From positions 1,984,001-2,048,000 of the forward strand of contig OZ017753.1 in NCBI GenBank assembly GCA_963969365.1: 64,000 nucleotides of DNA, in the 5' to 3' direction. Below are positions 1 to 11,812 of the stretch, one piece after another. Within the stretch, counting starts at the first letter, position 1. Every line of letters starts with the position of its first letter. The notes under the pieces were generated by a model. The model did no database searches and was not told the origin of the DNA. It saw only the letters and a list, made by a program, of their open reading frames with translations. Both the position numbers and the translations under genes were made by a program. This DNA comes from Asterochloris sp. CNOR1. Taxonomy: Eukaryota; Chlorophyta; Trebouxiophyceae; Trebouxiales; Trebouxiaceae.

Positions 1-3000
1 ATCTGCACCAGACAGCAGCAGCTGGGCCTGCAACGCACTGAGCCCAGCCAGCTGCACCTGCTCAGCTCCCTCCAGCTCCTCTGACATCTGCTTCTCAGCC
101 GCCTCCAGCAGGGCGTCTGTGACATACAGAGGCGTCTGCAGCTTGAGGCGAACGCGTTCCCCCGCGGACTCGCCCCCTGTCAGGTAGTTGTATATGAACT
201 GCTCCAGGCCAGCAAAACGGCTGGCACCCCAGCGCTCATCCCGCTCAAGCTGGGACTCTGCCTGGGCATCCAAAACACCCCCTGCACATTGCAGCCTCTC
301 TGTGCCAAGCGCCGACCAATGACCAGTGCATATGAACAGGGTCGACAGTCTTCGTGTTTGTGATCACTGCTCATTGGTGCTCTGCTTGCTCTCCTCTGCT
401 GCTTTTTTTATGTGAACCGTCTTCAGGCAGAAGCCTCAGTAGGGTCGGTAGGCAAGCACTCATGAGTCGCTTCGCTGCAGGGCAAGCCAGTTGTAACAGC
501 TGACCCTGGTGCCTGCATCCAGCAAGTTCAGGGAGAAGGCCCCCTGCTGTATAGAAAGCACTGCTCCATCATGTCCCTTTCCAATTTTCATTCAGGAGGC
601 GCACACAGGGCTGCGCCCTGGTGTCCTATGCAGGCTGCCAGCTTAGGCGGGCTACCTGCTTGAGTCACAGAGCACCATCTGATGCAGACCCACGTACCAC
701 GACCAGCACTGCCGCACTCCAGCTTTGCCTCCAGCGCACGCCGGGAGCTGACAGGCAGCACCTGGGCAGACCCCACACCCAGGGCGCGCTGGGCGTTGTC
801 TCTCACGAATTGGGTCACCTCGTGCAGTTCACTCTCATTGCTCAGGATGTCAACCTGCAATTATACCCAGAATCTTCCTGTCAAATCGCAGCTGGGCACT
901 GTCCTCCAATCAACTCCCCTCATTGCTGAGTTGCCCACCTGCTGAGTGCCTGCCATAGTTGAAGACGAACATGGACGACTGATGCGTAGCCAGAGGCTAG
1001 CAGCAGGCATGACAAGCATGCAGCGTGCCCCTGCGGCATCTACCACAGGCAAACTTGCCCAAGATCTGGGGGAATCATGCTAAAAGCCAAACATCGCACC
1101 TTGTTGACCACAAACACCACCTTCTTGCCCCACTGGCGGATGTAGCGCAAGAACTTGACTTCGCTCTCTGTGAAAGGGCGGTCAGCGCTCATCACAAACA
1201 GCACCAGGTCAGAGCGGGGCACAAACTCCTCTGTCAGGCGCTGCTGGCGATCCAGAATGACGTTGGTGCCTGCACAGGCATCAGGTAGTCAGCAGCTGTC
1301 AGCATGTCTGGGTGATCACTGCAGCCAAGCCCCATTCGAGCCCAGACTCCTCAGCCAGACGTGGTTGGCTGTCTAGAATGATAGGTGGTGCCTGCAGAGG
1401 CGACTCTGCTACCCTTCCAGTGCAAACACCAGTGTCATTGCCACCAGGGTGGCTGCCATCAGCAGACCAGCCAGTGCAGCAGGGGCACCTCATCTTGGCG
1501 GCATTGAGAGGGTCAGGACGGCTGCATTGTGAAGCTAATGATGGAAAGGCACCTGGGGTGTCCACGATGTTGATCTCGCGAAGTAGCTCAGCAGTCAGGC
1601 GCCGCTCAAAGAACCCATCCTGCAAGCATACAAGCAGAATATTCCTGGCTATCAAGCTCTGCATGGCAAGATCCCCCGACCTGTGGCTTTGTAGCCTTTG
1701 TCAAGGGCTGACACTGACGTCAGACAGTGAAGCTGTGCCTTGCAGTCTGAAACATGTCAGAAGTCAAGCAGTTGTTGATGCTGCAGACACACCTACATAC
1801 AACATCCATGACCCGACAAATGCAGCAGCAAACTGTCAACCACAAGCAACGCAGACCTTCATGGTCACGCCCTCGTCATCTGAGCTTGAGCCCGAGCCAT
1901 TGCTGCTGGTGCCCTGCTCAGCAAACTTGAGAACGCTGATCTCGTTGGTGGTTGGCAGCACTCCTTCTGCCAGGTACCTGCAAAGGAGCACCCACTCATG
2001 GGCACTGAGTACATCAAGCAGGCCCACACGTGTGTACTGCAGCAAGCAGAGGCAAAATAATCACCGTCATTGGTGGGCTGTATTACCCAGGTAGACCACC
2101 TATGCACAGGAGCACCAGCACTTCTCACACAACAGGAGCAAGCCGCATCATCAGTCAGATATGGTACTGCTTCCCCAACCCTCACAGAGTAGCAGGGGCA
2201 AGACACACCTGTCCCCAACAAGGCGTTGATTACAGTGGACTTCCCAGAATTGAACTCCCCTACAACCACCAGCAGGAACAGCTCGTCCAGCTGCTTCAGG
2301 GCATCCTCAAGTAGCGAAATCTCCTCTAGCTGGGGAGTGGCCTCTCGCAGGTGGTCCAGCACCTTGAAGCAATCAAGGAAGGAACTTGAGTTTGTCAGAC
2401 GCCTGTGAATGGCGTGGTATGCCAGCTTTGAGCGAGGGGACGCTCATCGCAGCAGATGTGTGCCAGCAGCTTCCCAGGCAAATTGCAGTGGCAATGTAGG
2501 GCTGGCCTCCAGCCGGTGCTTGAGCAATTTTGCAAGCAGGGAGGTGCTTATTCGACTACATTGTTTGGGGGGCAGATCTCTGCAAGCTGCCGCCAGGTGC
2601 GCGTTCGTTGCAGGTTGTTACCATCAGAGGACAGTCAGGAGACGCAGCCAGCCATGCAATCTGATGCTGCAATGTACCATCATACTGGCCGCAGTGCAAC
2701 AGAATGCTGGCTGAGGCTTTGTGCCAAGTGACATGCGACATAGATGGAGGATGGGGCCCTTTGTGTAGACATGCATGGACGCGGGACGCCCCCATGCCCA
2801 TCATGGTGAGTAAACAAGCGAGTGTTAAGCAAAAAGCAATCAGCACAAGCATTTTGAGCGTCACCTGGCTCAGGAACTCTCGCTCAGCCTCCAGCAGGTC
2901 TTCCCGCTGGCGTGTGTAGACCTGAGAGGCCAGGGAGGGGCGGTCCTGCACTGCCAGGCTGGCACGGGTGCTGCCAACCTGTGCGGCGGCCCCTGCACCA

Positions 3001-5049
3001 TGCTGCTGGCCCCCTGCCTCCTGCAGGTCACAATTACACTTATTGTTGTGAGGCCAGCAGGAGGTTCGCTGTTCAGGGACACATGCACCAGCCTGTGGGG
3101 CTCTGGGCATGCACTCTGCAGCGCAGGAGGTTGGGAAGGGGCGCTACAGCCGGCAAAGGCTCTCATCCTTAGGGTGTTGTTGATGTCAGCATAGACCCCC
3201 CACAGACTGCTCACATGACAGGCAGTGCCTGACTCCCGATCCATCCTTGGCACACAAGACAGTCGGCCAGGTGGTACCTGCATGGACTCAGCAGCAGCTG
3301 GGCTGCCGCGTGCGTCTGCTGCCTGCCCAGCACGGGTGCTGTCTGGTGACGCCTCCTGGCGGCTGTCCAGTCCTCTGCCCATTGCCTTCAGCATGGCAGC
3401 AGCCTGTGCGCTCACACCCTCGTCTCCTGGAGCCCCCAGTGCAGAGGCAGTCTGCTGCAGCAGGGCGGCTGGCAGCACAAGACCCTCCAGGTTTTCGTCC
3501 AGCAGCTGGCGCCCCTGTACCACATTAATAAATAGTATGTCTCTTTCAGAAGAATGCATGACCTGGACAAAACATGACTCAACATGGCCTGTGCAGTACC
3601 ATGCCCACTTTGTGCGTCCTCTCGCGCATGTCCATCATGCCATGGAGGAAAGGTGGCCCACCTGCCAAAGCGTCTTGCATCAAGAATGCCTCAAGCAATG
3701 CAGCCTCTTAGCTAAGCAGTGCGGCAGGTCTTACCCAATGGCTTTCCTCACTGGGATCTCACACACTCACCTGCTCAGGTGTCAGAGCAACGCTGTTCAG
3801 TGCAGCTAGCACTGGCACGCCGCCCTGCCCACTGCGCTGCTTCTGGGCTTTGGCCACCTCGGCGCTGCTGGGAGCTGCCCCAGATGCACCCTGCAGGCAG
3901 TGGGACGCCTGGTGCAGCAAGGGTAGCTTGAAGGCCAGCAAGGGCTGCGAAATGTCCTCGCATCCCTCAGCACTTTGCAGATGACAGCAGCAGCATCTTT
4001 ACAGATCTTGCAGCGGCTGACAGAAGCAAGCGGCACCAGCCCTGGGAGCTGGCAGCTGCCTCCCCTTCAAAGGTGTGAAGGGTGGCCTCAAATCAAACCA
4101 TCAAATGTGCAGGCAGCTGCTTTGCGCCTCCCTGCCGGCACAGCAATGTGTGTTAGACTCACTTGAAGCACAATGAGGCCTGCCCCTTCCACTGCAGCCT
4201 TGATGGCCTCATCAGCTGTCGCCACTAGCCGTCCTATGAGGTTGTTGCCGGCCGGCAGCGTCCGCCTGGCCACCACGGTGGGCACACCTGCAGCATGGAC
4301 GGCCTTCAGGCTCAAGGAGCTGGAGTCTCGTTCACTGCCAAGATTGCAGCCAGGCCACCACAGTGGGCAGGCCACACAGGGACCTTGCAGGTGACCGCTC
4401 AGAAATACTGACTGACAGGACAGCTTAGCCAATGCACACACAGCTTGGTGCATGCAAATCAAGTTGTGCTGCAAATCAGGTTGTACAGTCACAGCAGCAA
4501 GGGCTTCAGCCACCCCCGAAAGGTCTCACCCTGGCTGCCAAGCAGGACGCCGTCGGCCTCTGCAGCCCCCACAATGTCTGTCCGGTCTGCCAGCAGCAGC
4601 ACAGCGCGGCCCCTGAGGAGCCCCTTGACCTTGAGGGCTGCCTCATAGAGCTCAGCGCCGCCGCTGCCAGAGACATCGCTCAGGAGCACCCCAGAGGCGC
4701 CGCCTGCCGCTGCCTCGTCTATCTGGCGGGACACCTCTGGCTGCTGCAGCACCTCCTGTGAGGTGAACTGGAGGATCAGGGCAGGCAGCTGCACCCTGGC
4801 TTGCTTCTTGCCAGCTGGAAACACCCCACGCCTGCTGCCTTGATCGCTTTGCTGTGCACATAAGCGGGTAGAGCGCCTTGGCTGAGTGCGTCTCAATCTG
4901 CTAAGGTTTGTTTTCAAGTGCTGTGGCGGACAGCTGAGGTTCACGTTGCCATGCATGCCATGGGAGCTGTGCATCTGCGTTCCTGGGCGATGGAGGTGAC
5001 ACAGGCAGGCCTGGCGAGCCTGCAGCTGAGGCCTGGCCAGCACTTGCAT
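1..5049 (-). CDS. FZL: FZL: plastid FZO-like dynamin GTPase (partial, C-terminus outside window)
   Basis: Predicted exons on the minus strand: 4530-5049, 4163-4287, 3771-3944, 3278-3514, 2865-3020, 2205-2362, 1857-1977, 1553-1619, 1100-1269, 698-854 and <1-281. The start at 5049 opens an Arg/Ser/Gln-rich, transit-like leader. A TIM-barrel segment resembling thiamine-phosphate synthase follows (VLLLADRTDIVGAAEADG), then a helical region and a dynamin-type GTPase with P-loop GEFNSGKS (about residues 439-446), switch PTTNEI, G3 DTPG and G4-type VVNK. This domain order is that of plant FZL, a membrane-remodelling GTPase of thylakoid and envelope; the activity is inferred by homology. The 2205/1977 junction is uncertain: the clearest donor (GTGTGT after 2209) gives the wrong phase for the conserved YLAEGV segment, so a weaker donor at 2204 was chosen. 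The C-terminal helical/membrane part lies beyond position 1. Confidence 0.93.
1344..1402. repeat. Decayed intronic copy of the FZL exon 1100-1269 acceptor edge
   Basis: This intronic stretch resembles 1223-1280, which spans the acceptor and first codons of the next exon. On the minus strand the real exon begins TNVILDRQQRLTEE, and the copy reads PPIILDSQPRLAEE after its own TGCAG. Reading through the copy would alter the protein, so it is probably a non-functional shadow exon. Confidence 0.75.
4338..4392. repeat. Decayed intronic copy of the FZL exon 4163-4287 acceptor edge
   Basis: The core ggccaccacagtgggca matches ggccaccacggtgggca in the real exon edge (4250-4297). It lies in the first FZL intron, upstream of the true acceptor on the minus strand, and carries its own AG. 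Confidence 0.65.
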
Positions 5050-5624
5050 GCTTCCAGGGGAGGTCAGCTTGTAGACATGAGACACTCCGCTGAAAAGTCT
5101 TGCCAAGAGCTGTCTCGGCGATCTGGTATGCTTTTGCCTTGTATGTAAAAAGCCAAGCAACACGCTGACAATTATTCAGGGACAGACCCGCGTTGCAGGG
5201 GGAGAGGATGTGATCTCATCTGTTACTCAGATGTCAGACAACTGCTGACCTGAAACATGTTGTTGCTATCAGGTGCAGCAGCCACCACCTGCACATCAAC
5301 ACAGGCCACACACGTGCAATAGTTGCAGACGACATCGCACTGCCATCTGAGATCAGCCTCAGCCATCATGGATGAAAGCCACGTTCTGCTGCACTGCCCA
5401 GCATTTGCTTGTGCTTGCCCCACTACAGCAGACATTGATTCATTGCTTCCCATCCCAAACAGCAACATGTGCCAAGGCAGCAATATCCAAGCATGATCCA
5501 AAGCAGCCGTGTTTTGGCAGTCCACTAGAAGCTCTTGACTATGATGGCAGTCGTGATGGCTCGATGTAACAGGTGGACAGTAGCTACTACATTAAGGAAA
5601 GTGTCCATCCCTTAAAAGCAAGAC
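5050..5624. promoter_or_regulatory. Divergent intergenic region FZL / FTB
   Basis: The 575 bp lie between the start codons of FZL (minus) and farnesyltransferase beta (plus), so they must hold both promoters and 5' leaders. I see no convincing TATA box, extended repeat or RNA gene here. Confidence 0.5.
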
Positions 5625-8600
5625 ATGATTGAAGATGGCAAGCCCACTCCAACCTCTTTGGAACAAATCGCACTTGAGCGAAGGGTAGCTGTTTTGTACA
5701 GCGACCTCCAGGAGGCGCCATTGCAGGATTTGGAGATCGGCCTGATCTTGATGCGCAGTAAGCATGTCAGCTACCTGCATGATGGCCTGCACACCCTCCC
5801 AGCAGGCTTCATATCGCTGGACGCCAGCAGACCATGGATCTGCTACTGGATTGTGCACTCCCTGGCGCTCCTGCAGGCTCCTCTTCCCAACACTATGTCG
5901 CCAGGAAAGTCCTGCATGTGCTTTGACGTGCGACCCCAAAGCGCTGTTAAGCATACAAAGAATGCACATCTGCGCTCACTCTGCATGCTGAGTGTTGACT
6001 TCCAGACTCAAGCATTGGTGGTATTCGCTAAAGTACTCAGCAACTCGACCAGAGCACACAGGGTGACCTTCACAAGTCACCCTGCATCTGGCCGCAGGTG
6101 CCCTCATCAGCTTTCTGGGGCACTGCCAGCACCGGGAGGGAGGCTTTGGTGGTGGCCCTGGCCAGCTGGCGCACCTGGCTCCCACCTATGCAGCTGTCGG
6201 CACATTGGTGACCCTTGGCGGGGAGCAGGCCTTGGCCAGCGTCAACAGACAGGCTGTCGCCAGCTTCATTGCGCAGATGGCAGTGAGGCCTGGAGACGGA
6301 CGATTGGGCGGCTTCACAGTGTGTGAAGGTGCGCCTCACCTGGAGACTAGCCTCTTATTAGAAGGGTCATGGGGCTGCCACAGGCCTGCTTGGTGTTTGT
6401 GAAGTGAATTGGCAGCTCGGCTGCTGGGTGCATCGTCAGCACCCGTCTGGCCATCCGTTGTGTCTCAATAAGTTGCTGAGCAGCTTTCTGCATGCTGTTC
6501 ATCCTCTTCCTGGGCCCTCACCCAGGCCATGGCCGCAGCGCAGTGCTGGCAGCAATGTCCCCAAAGTCAGGTGCACGGGAGCCTTGAGTGACAATGCTGA
6601 GCTGGCGCAGCGCCTGCAGGCGGCGAGGTGGATGTGCGGGGCTGCTACTGTGCCATGGCTGCAGCGCACATGTTGGGGCTGGACAAACAGGCCCTGGCTG
6701 CCCAGGCTGGCATGGTGCAGTACCTGCAAGCCTGCCAGGTACACTCTTGAGTGATCATACATAATCGAGATCGAGCTGAGCTGAAGTGCAAGCCCAGCTG
6801 CTCAGGCTTTCTCAGTCTCTTCAGGGGCTGCAGCAGGCTTGCTCGGCGTGGCCCTGCATTGCTGCCCCTCAGCACCCCAGCAAAGTACTGGTCTTGACTT
6901 GCTGAGAGCTGCAAAGCCGTCCCCCTAAACAAGTGTTGCCTTACCTTGTGCAGACAAGACATCAGCAGCATGCCATGGGGCCAGCCACGGCGATTTTAAA
7001 CGCGCTCTGGGTCCCACTGCAGACATGCAAGGGCTGTCTGAAAGTGGACTAGCAGCAAGCAGTGAAGCAGGAGCCCACAACATGTCTGCAATGCTGCTGC
7101 AGATGCATGAAGCCGCGTGGGCAAGGAACCCAGGACCGAGGGCAGCAAGCAATGGCGCCTCTAGCCCCCCAACGTCCTTGGTGCTGCTGCAGACGCTTGA
7201 GAGCGGCAAGACAGGGCGTACTCTCAGTAACCAGGCAAAATCAAGCATACAAGTCTGGATGCTGTTGCAGACGTATGAGGGCGGCATGGGCGGCGAACCT
7301 GGCAATGAGGCCCATGGGGGCTATGCCTTCTGTGCGGTGGCAGCCCTGGCGCTCATTGGCAGGGCAGGCGAGTTGGACCTGCGTCGTCTGGTGCACTGGG
7401 CTGCGCATCGCCAGGTCAGAGACAGATTTTAGACTCTCCAGCTCTCACCTAGTTGCCCTGCAGTAAATTGCTGTGCTGCTGGGGCGTACTGCTGCCAGGC
7501 TGGGAGCAGCTGTAGTGTAGCATGCGCAAGGGCCAACCTGTCTGGTGCGCTGTTTGCCTGCTGCCAGGTTGACTGGTGCTGGCAGAAGCGTGCTGGTCAT
7601 GGCTGGTGAAAGTTGATGACAGGTGACCCTGCTTGCCAGAGCTTGTTTGCATGACTTCATGCATGTGAACACATCCTCCGCATGGGTCAAGTTGTCAGCA
7701 AGCCATGGGCCTCCTGATGAACAGTTTGCGGGGCAGACCTGACGGCTGTTCAAGAAGCCGCACAAACAAGCACAGTTTGACATGAGGTTGCCTGTGTGTG
7801 CAGGGCAGCTTCGAGGGTGGTTTCATGGGGCGCACCAATAAGTTGGTCGATGGCTGCTACTCCTTCTGGCAGGTGATCATTAGCTCTGAGCCATGCAGAG
7901 CCAGGCCCTGTGCACAAGCTCCGCAATCTCTAGTCTAGCAGGCTTGACGCACAGCTTGCAAAGCAGCTCAACAGCATAGCTGCGCCCAAGCCCAGAGCCT
8001 ACAGAGCAGCTCAATAGCCGTGCCAGGTCTGCCTGCCTCAAGTCCTCACAAACGTTTGCTTTGACAGGGTGGTCGCCCTGAAGGAGTTTACAATGATTTC
8101 ATCAATTTGATTCATAATTTGGCCAGCCGAACCCAATCCAGTAGGGCGCACACTCCTGTGACCCCCTTGCACCGGCCCTGCACTGACAGTTGCCCTGCCT
8201 GTTTGCCCTGCAGGGCGGTCTGTATCCAATCCTGCAGACACTGATGCCGGAGTACCTCCAGCAGTGCAGCATCCCCTGCATGCCCGCAGCCCAGGTGCAG
8301 GCTGCCGCAGATCAGATGGAGGTGGCCCCACTGCCCCCCTTTGTAGCCAATGGACCCCTTGGGCAGGCTGAGGCTGCCCTGCAGCGCACACAGGTGAGCT
8401 GGACTGGGCTGAGATCAGATGCAGGTGCCCCCATGGCATGCCTTCATGGCCAACAGAGAACTCTGCTTGGGGACAGAACACGCCCCCTTGCACACATGTA
8501 GGCCGGCATTGGGCTAATGCGGCATCATCTCATATGGGGCATGACTCAGATTGAGTGGACCTTTCCTGTCAGACAGGGTGAGGCGGTGAGGCAGAGCTGC

Positions 8601-9688
8601 CAGGGGCTCTCTAGGGTTGCTGCAGGCTGCCTCACAAGCTGCTGGATGTTGTTGTGCTGGCTTGCACCTCCTGCAGCAGCCACTGCCTGCAGGCCGCTGT
8701 TGCCAGGCGTACTGCCTGCACACATTTTCCTTTACAGATTGAGACAGTCTTGGTGCTCACCCACTCCCAGATGTCTTGGCCGCCCCGCAGGAGCTGTTTG
8801 TGCATGAGGCCAGGACAGGGAGAAGTCAGTCATGTGCATCCTTTGTGTCACGTATGCAGATGAACAGAGGGTGAAGCCCTTCATTCCCCTGTTTGGAGAT
8901 GTATCTTGAGAAAACAGTTGACAATGGCCAAACTTTGACCTCTGTCCCTGCCTGGCTGGACTGTATGTGAGACAGCTGGATGACTGATGATTCCTGCAGG
9001 ACCTGGCTGCTGCACTGGTGCGTAATCTGGCGCAGGGTGCTGCACCAGGGTGAGGCGTGCAGAGTTGTGTGACCAGCCGAACCCCCTTGGCCCCCATTCC
9101 CTGCAGATGATGGCTGCAGCAGTAGTGGATGAGCTGGTGCAGTCCCAGCACCAGGAGGGCACGCCAGAGATGCGTCGCCTACTGGCTGCAGCTGAAGGGC
9201 TGCAACGAGCTGAGGAGCATGCCGAAGCACACTTGCGCGCCGTGGCAGGCACTGCCGCTGTGGTCTGCCAGTCTAACCAGGAGGAAGCAGCAGCACAGGA
9301 GGCTGGTGCTGGAGGGGTCGCAGAAGCACCCGTCCCCAGCCACAGCTGGCTGCACACGGAGCCTGCAGGGCGTGGCCAGCAAGGCAGGGACTCTGCAGGT
9401 GGTGCTGCAGGCCCTGGGCTGCTGTGTAACCCAGTGGCCCTGCAGTTGTGGCTACTGAGGTGCTGCCAGGGGGATAGAGGGGGCTTCAAAGATAAACCAG
9501 GGAAGCCACCAGACTACTACCACACCTGTTACTGTCTGAGTGGCCTGTCAGCTGTGCAGCACATGGGAGGGCATGTCCTGGGCCCCAAGAGCAACCTGTT
9601 GGTGAGAACTGACCCCCTGTGCAATGTGGTGACGGCAAGACTTGACGCTGCTTTGATTTACAACTCCCGAATTGCTGCAAGAACTTAG
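5625..9688 (+). CDS. FNTB: Protein farnesyltransferase subunit beta
   Basis: Predicted exons: 5625-5917, 6111-6328, 6620-6738, 7271-7414, 7804-7872, 8214-8393, 9107-9688, giving about 534 residues. This is the catalytic beta subunit that, with the alpha subunit, attaches farnesyl to CaaX proteins in the cytosol. The alpha-alpha barrel repeats are clear (HREGGFGGGPGQLAHLAPTY, YEGGMGGEPGNEAHGGYAF, FEGGFMGRTNKLVDGCYSFW). The zinc ligands Asp and Cys of LVDGCYSFW (about 274 and 276) and His of DYYHTCYCLSG (about 480) are present, as is the DKPGK loop. Insertion: about 110 residues rich in Ala, Glu and Gln (9107-9430) precede ALQLWLLRCC and make the protein longer than usual. The last exon reads straight to the stop, with a C-terminal match (RTDPLCNV) to the family tail. 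The first splice junction is the weakest: the donor at 5918 was picked for phase and alignment length. Confidence 0.95.
7093..7230. repeat. Serial decayed copies of the FTB exon 7271-7414 acceptor edge
   Basis: Two upstream copies (about 7093-7142 and 7183-7230) precede the true edge at 7262. Each starts gctgctgcag and continues with a degenerate version of the exon start: MHEAAWARNPG, LESGKTGRTL, then the real YEGGMGGEPG. A third, weaker copy may lie near 7014. Spacing is about 80-90 bp. Confidence 0.75.
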
Positions 9689-10067
9689 TGTGATGCAGCA
9701 CAGTGGGGAGGATGGCTTACAAAGGAAGGCCATGTGCTTCCAGCCTGATCAGTGAAAGTTGTGGATGATACAGGGGGAAACCCCACATGGTCAGTCACAC
9801 ATGATGAAATGTCTGATACGGCTTTGGGTGGCACCAAAGGTGTTGGCAGGCGGATCAGCCATTGATCATGGCTTCTTTCTGAAGGTACCTCTGAACCAAA
9901 GACTTGGCTGCGTCAGACGAACGGTAGTGCATTTTAAGAAGGACCTGCATGAATAACGGCACATGTGAGTCTGTCGTGGGAGACTCAATATTAGACATTG
10001 CGCTCAGCCAAATCGGATAGAAGAGCACATGACTTGCCCACCTGCAACCCTCGCCCCACCATTCAAT
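9689..10067. other. Convergent intergenic region
   Basis: 379 bp lie between the FTB stop codon and the predicted stop of the minus-strand hypothetical gene. It should hold both 3' UTRs. I see no gene, long repeat or obvious terminator-like structure. Confidence 0.4.
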
Positions 10068-11812
10068 TTATGTTTTGAACAGGGCGGGCACTTCAGCGGC
10101 AGCAGTGCTGCTAGGAAGCTGCTGGCTGCCTGAGAGGCGCTCTGTGGCAGCAGCCATGCTGAAGGGGAGCCCACTGCCAGAGACAACGGCAAAATCTGGT
10201 GAGCGAGGGTCATTACCCTTGAGCAGCTGTGGGCTGGCCTGAGCATGCTGCAGGTGCTGGCCCTGCCGTAGCTGAGTCAACATGTTTGCCAGGCGGAGGA
10301 CATCCTCGGTACTGGGTGTGTCGCCTGTTACAGGGCAGCTGCCACGCAGTGGCATGGCATCCGGGGACGAGCCGCCTGCCAGACCCAGAAGGTCTATGAT
10401 GTTGCACCTGCGCCGCAGCAGCAGCTGTATTGCTTTCTCAGCATGCCAGAAGGCAGTAGCGGCAGGGATGTTCCACCAGGGTGCCACCAGGCTACAGAGA
10501 ATTAGGGACTGCTCCTAATTGCTCAGGCACCTAGGCAGGGTAAGAGTGGTGACGCTCTAAAAGAAAAGCAGATGCGAGTGCGTTTCGAACCATAAATGCC
10601 CTGTCATGGCCAGAGAGTGATAGGCCTTACGGCATGACAGTGCCTGGTGCAGATGCTGCTAGGTGTGGGCAAGGATGAGCTCATGCATGTACAGCATTGG
10701 TGAGCCACCAGAACAGTCAGATGGCCAGCATGCAGCCTGATCGCATGGCAACATACGGAGGCTGACGCACAGGCAGTTCTTGAGGTCCGCCAGCTTTATG
10801 GCATATGTGATCGAAGCACTCACCGAAAAGCCACTAGGCCGTCTCCAGGCAGTTTGCCGCCACCAGTACCAGGTTCACTGCAGCCCAGCTGTTTGGGGGC
10901 GCAGCGCAGGTGCACACAACAGCGTTTGGCGGGGGGCCCTGATGCTGCCTGCTGCAAACAGAGGGAGCCCAGTTTATCTGAGATCCTCCCCTCCTGCGCA
11001 GCCGCTGCTGAGGGAGCAATGCATGCGCCTGAGTCAGCGTGGGAGGGGCCTGGTGTGGCCACTAAGTCCCCTGCTCCGCCACTGCGGCTATCCGTGTCCA
11101 GGCTGCTGCTTGCAGACCGCTTGCGACCTGTCAGGGCAGCAGCTGCAGCCCTGGGGGGCGCCGCTGGTGCTGGGCGTAGCAGAGCAGGGGCCTGCCTGTT
11201 GGTCGCTGTGTTCCTGGCAGCGGCGGCTGCCAGGGCCCCACAAGTTGCGTGATACCAGGTAAGGGGCGTGGGGGCTGCTGCCTGCACCCGGATCTGCAGC
11301 TGGGCCTGCATGCTGCGACGCTGAAGACTAGCACCGCAGGCTGCCTGCATGCCTGCGTCCTGCATGGCCGGCCAGGCTTCTGCCAGCAAGCCAGGCGGGG
11401 GGCCCTGCGACGCCGCAGGAGTGCTCCTGGGCTGCAGCATCGCCTCTGGGGCAAGCGTGGTCAGGCGGGAGTGACCATGCAGCGGCTGGTTATCTAATTG
11501 GAGCCGGCGCACAGGGTGCTGGCCCCATTGGTGGGGGTGGTTATCATTGGCCCTGCTGTCTGCCTGCAGGTACAGGTTTGATGTCCAAAAGCGTTGCAAA
11601 TCTCCAGAAATCTTGATCACAGTGAATTTTGATGCAGCAGCAAGGGGTGCCAGCCAGGCTGGAGATCCTCTGCAAATGTCTAGGACAGGCAGGGAGCCAG
11701 TGATTTGAGGTGTACTGCCAGGTGCTGACGCATTTTGGCCAGTGAACCAAAACGATGAACCAAGAAAGCCAGATTTGCATGAGTTGCTGCTTGATGTTGT
11801 CATGAATGCCAT
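10068..11812 (-). CDS. Hypothetical protein, Ser/Ala/Gln-rich with basic patch
   Basis: I do not recognise a family. Two open stretches support a minus-strand gene. The first, 10820-11812, is 330 codons and the longest uninterrupted ORF in the window; the second, 10068-10487, has a stop at 10068. The first carries a basic, nuclear-signal-like patch (TGRKRSASSSLDTDSRSG) and a low-complexity Ala/Pro/Gln region. The second carries a predicted helix (EDVLRLANMLTQLRQGQ). An intron of about 330-400 bp presumably joins them, but I could not fix its donor. Additional introns inside 11250-11812 are likely, because that part is atypical of protein. The start at 11812 is only the first ATG of the ORF. 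Confidence 0.4.

Noticed and set aside
11250-11812. Treating the whole 993-nt ORF as one confirmed exon
   Set aside because: The N-terminal half lacks protein-like conservation signals and may contain introns; it is reported only as part of a low-confidence hypothetical gene.
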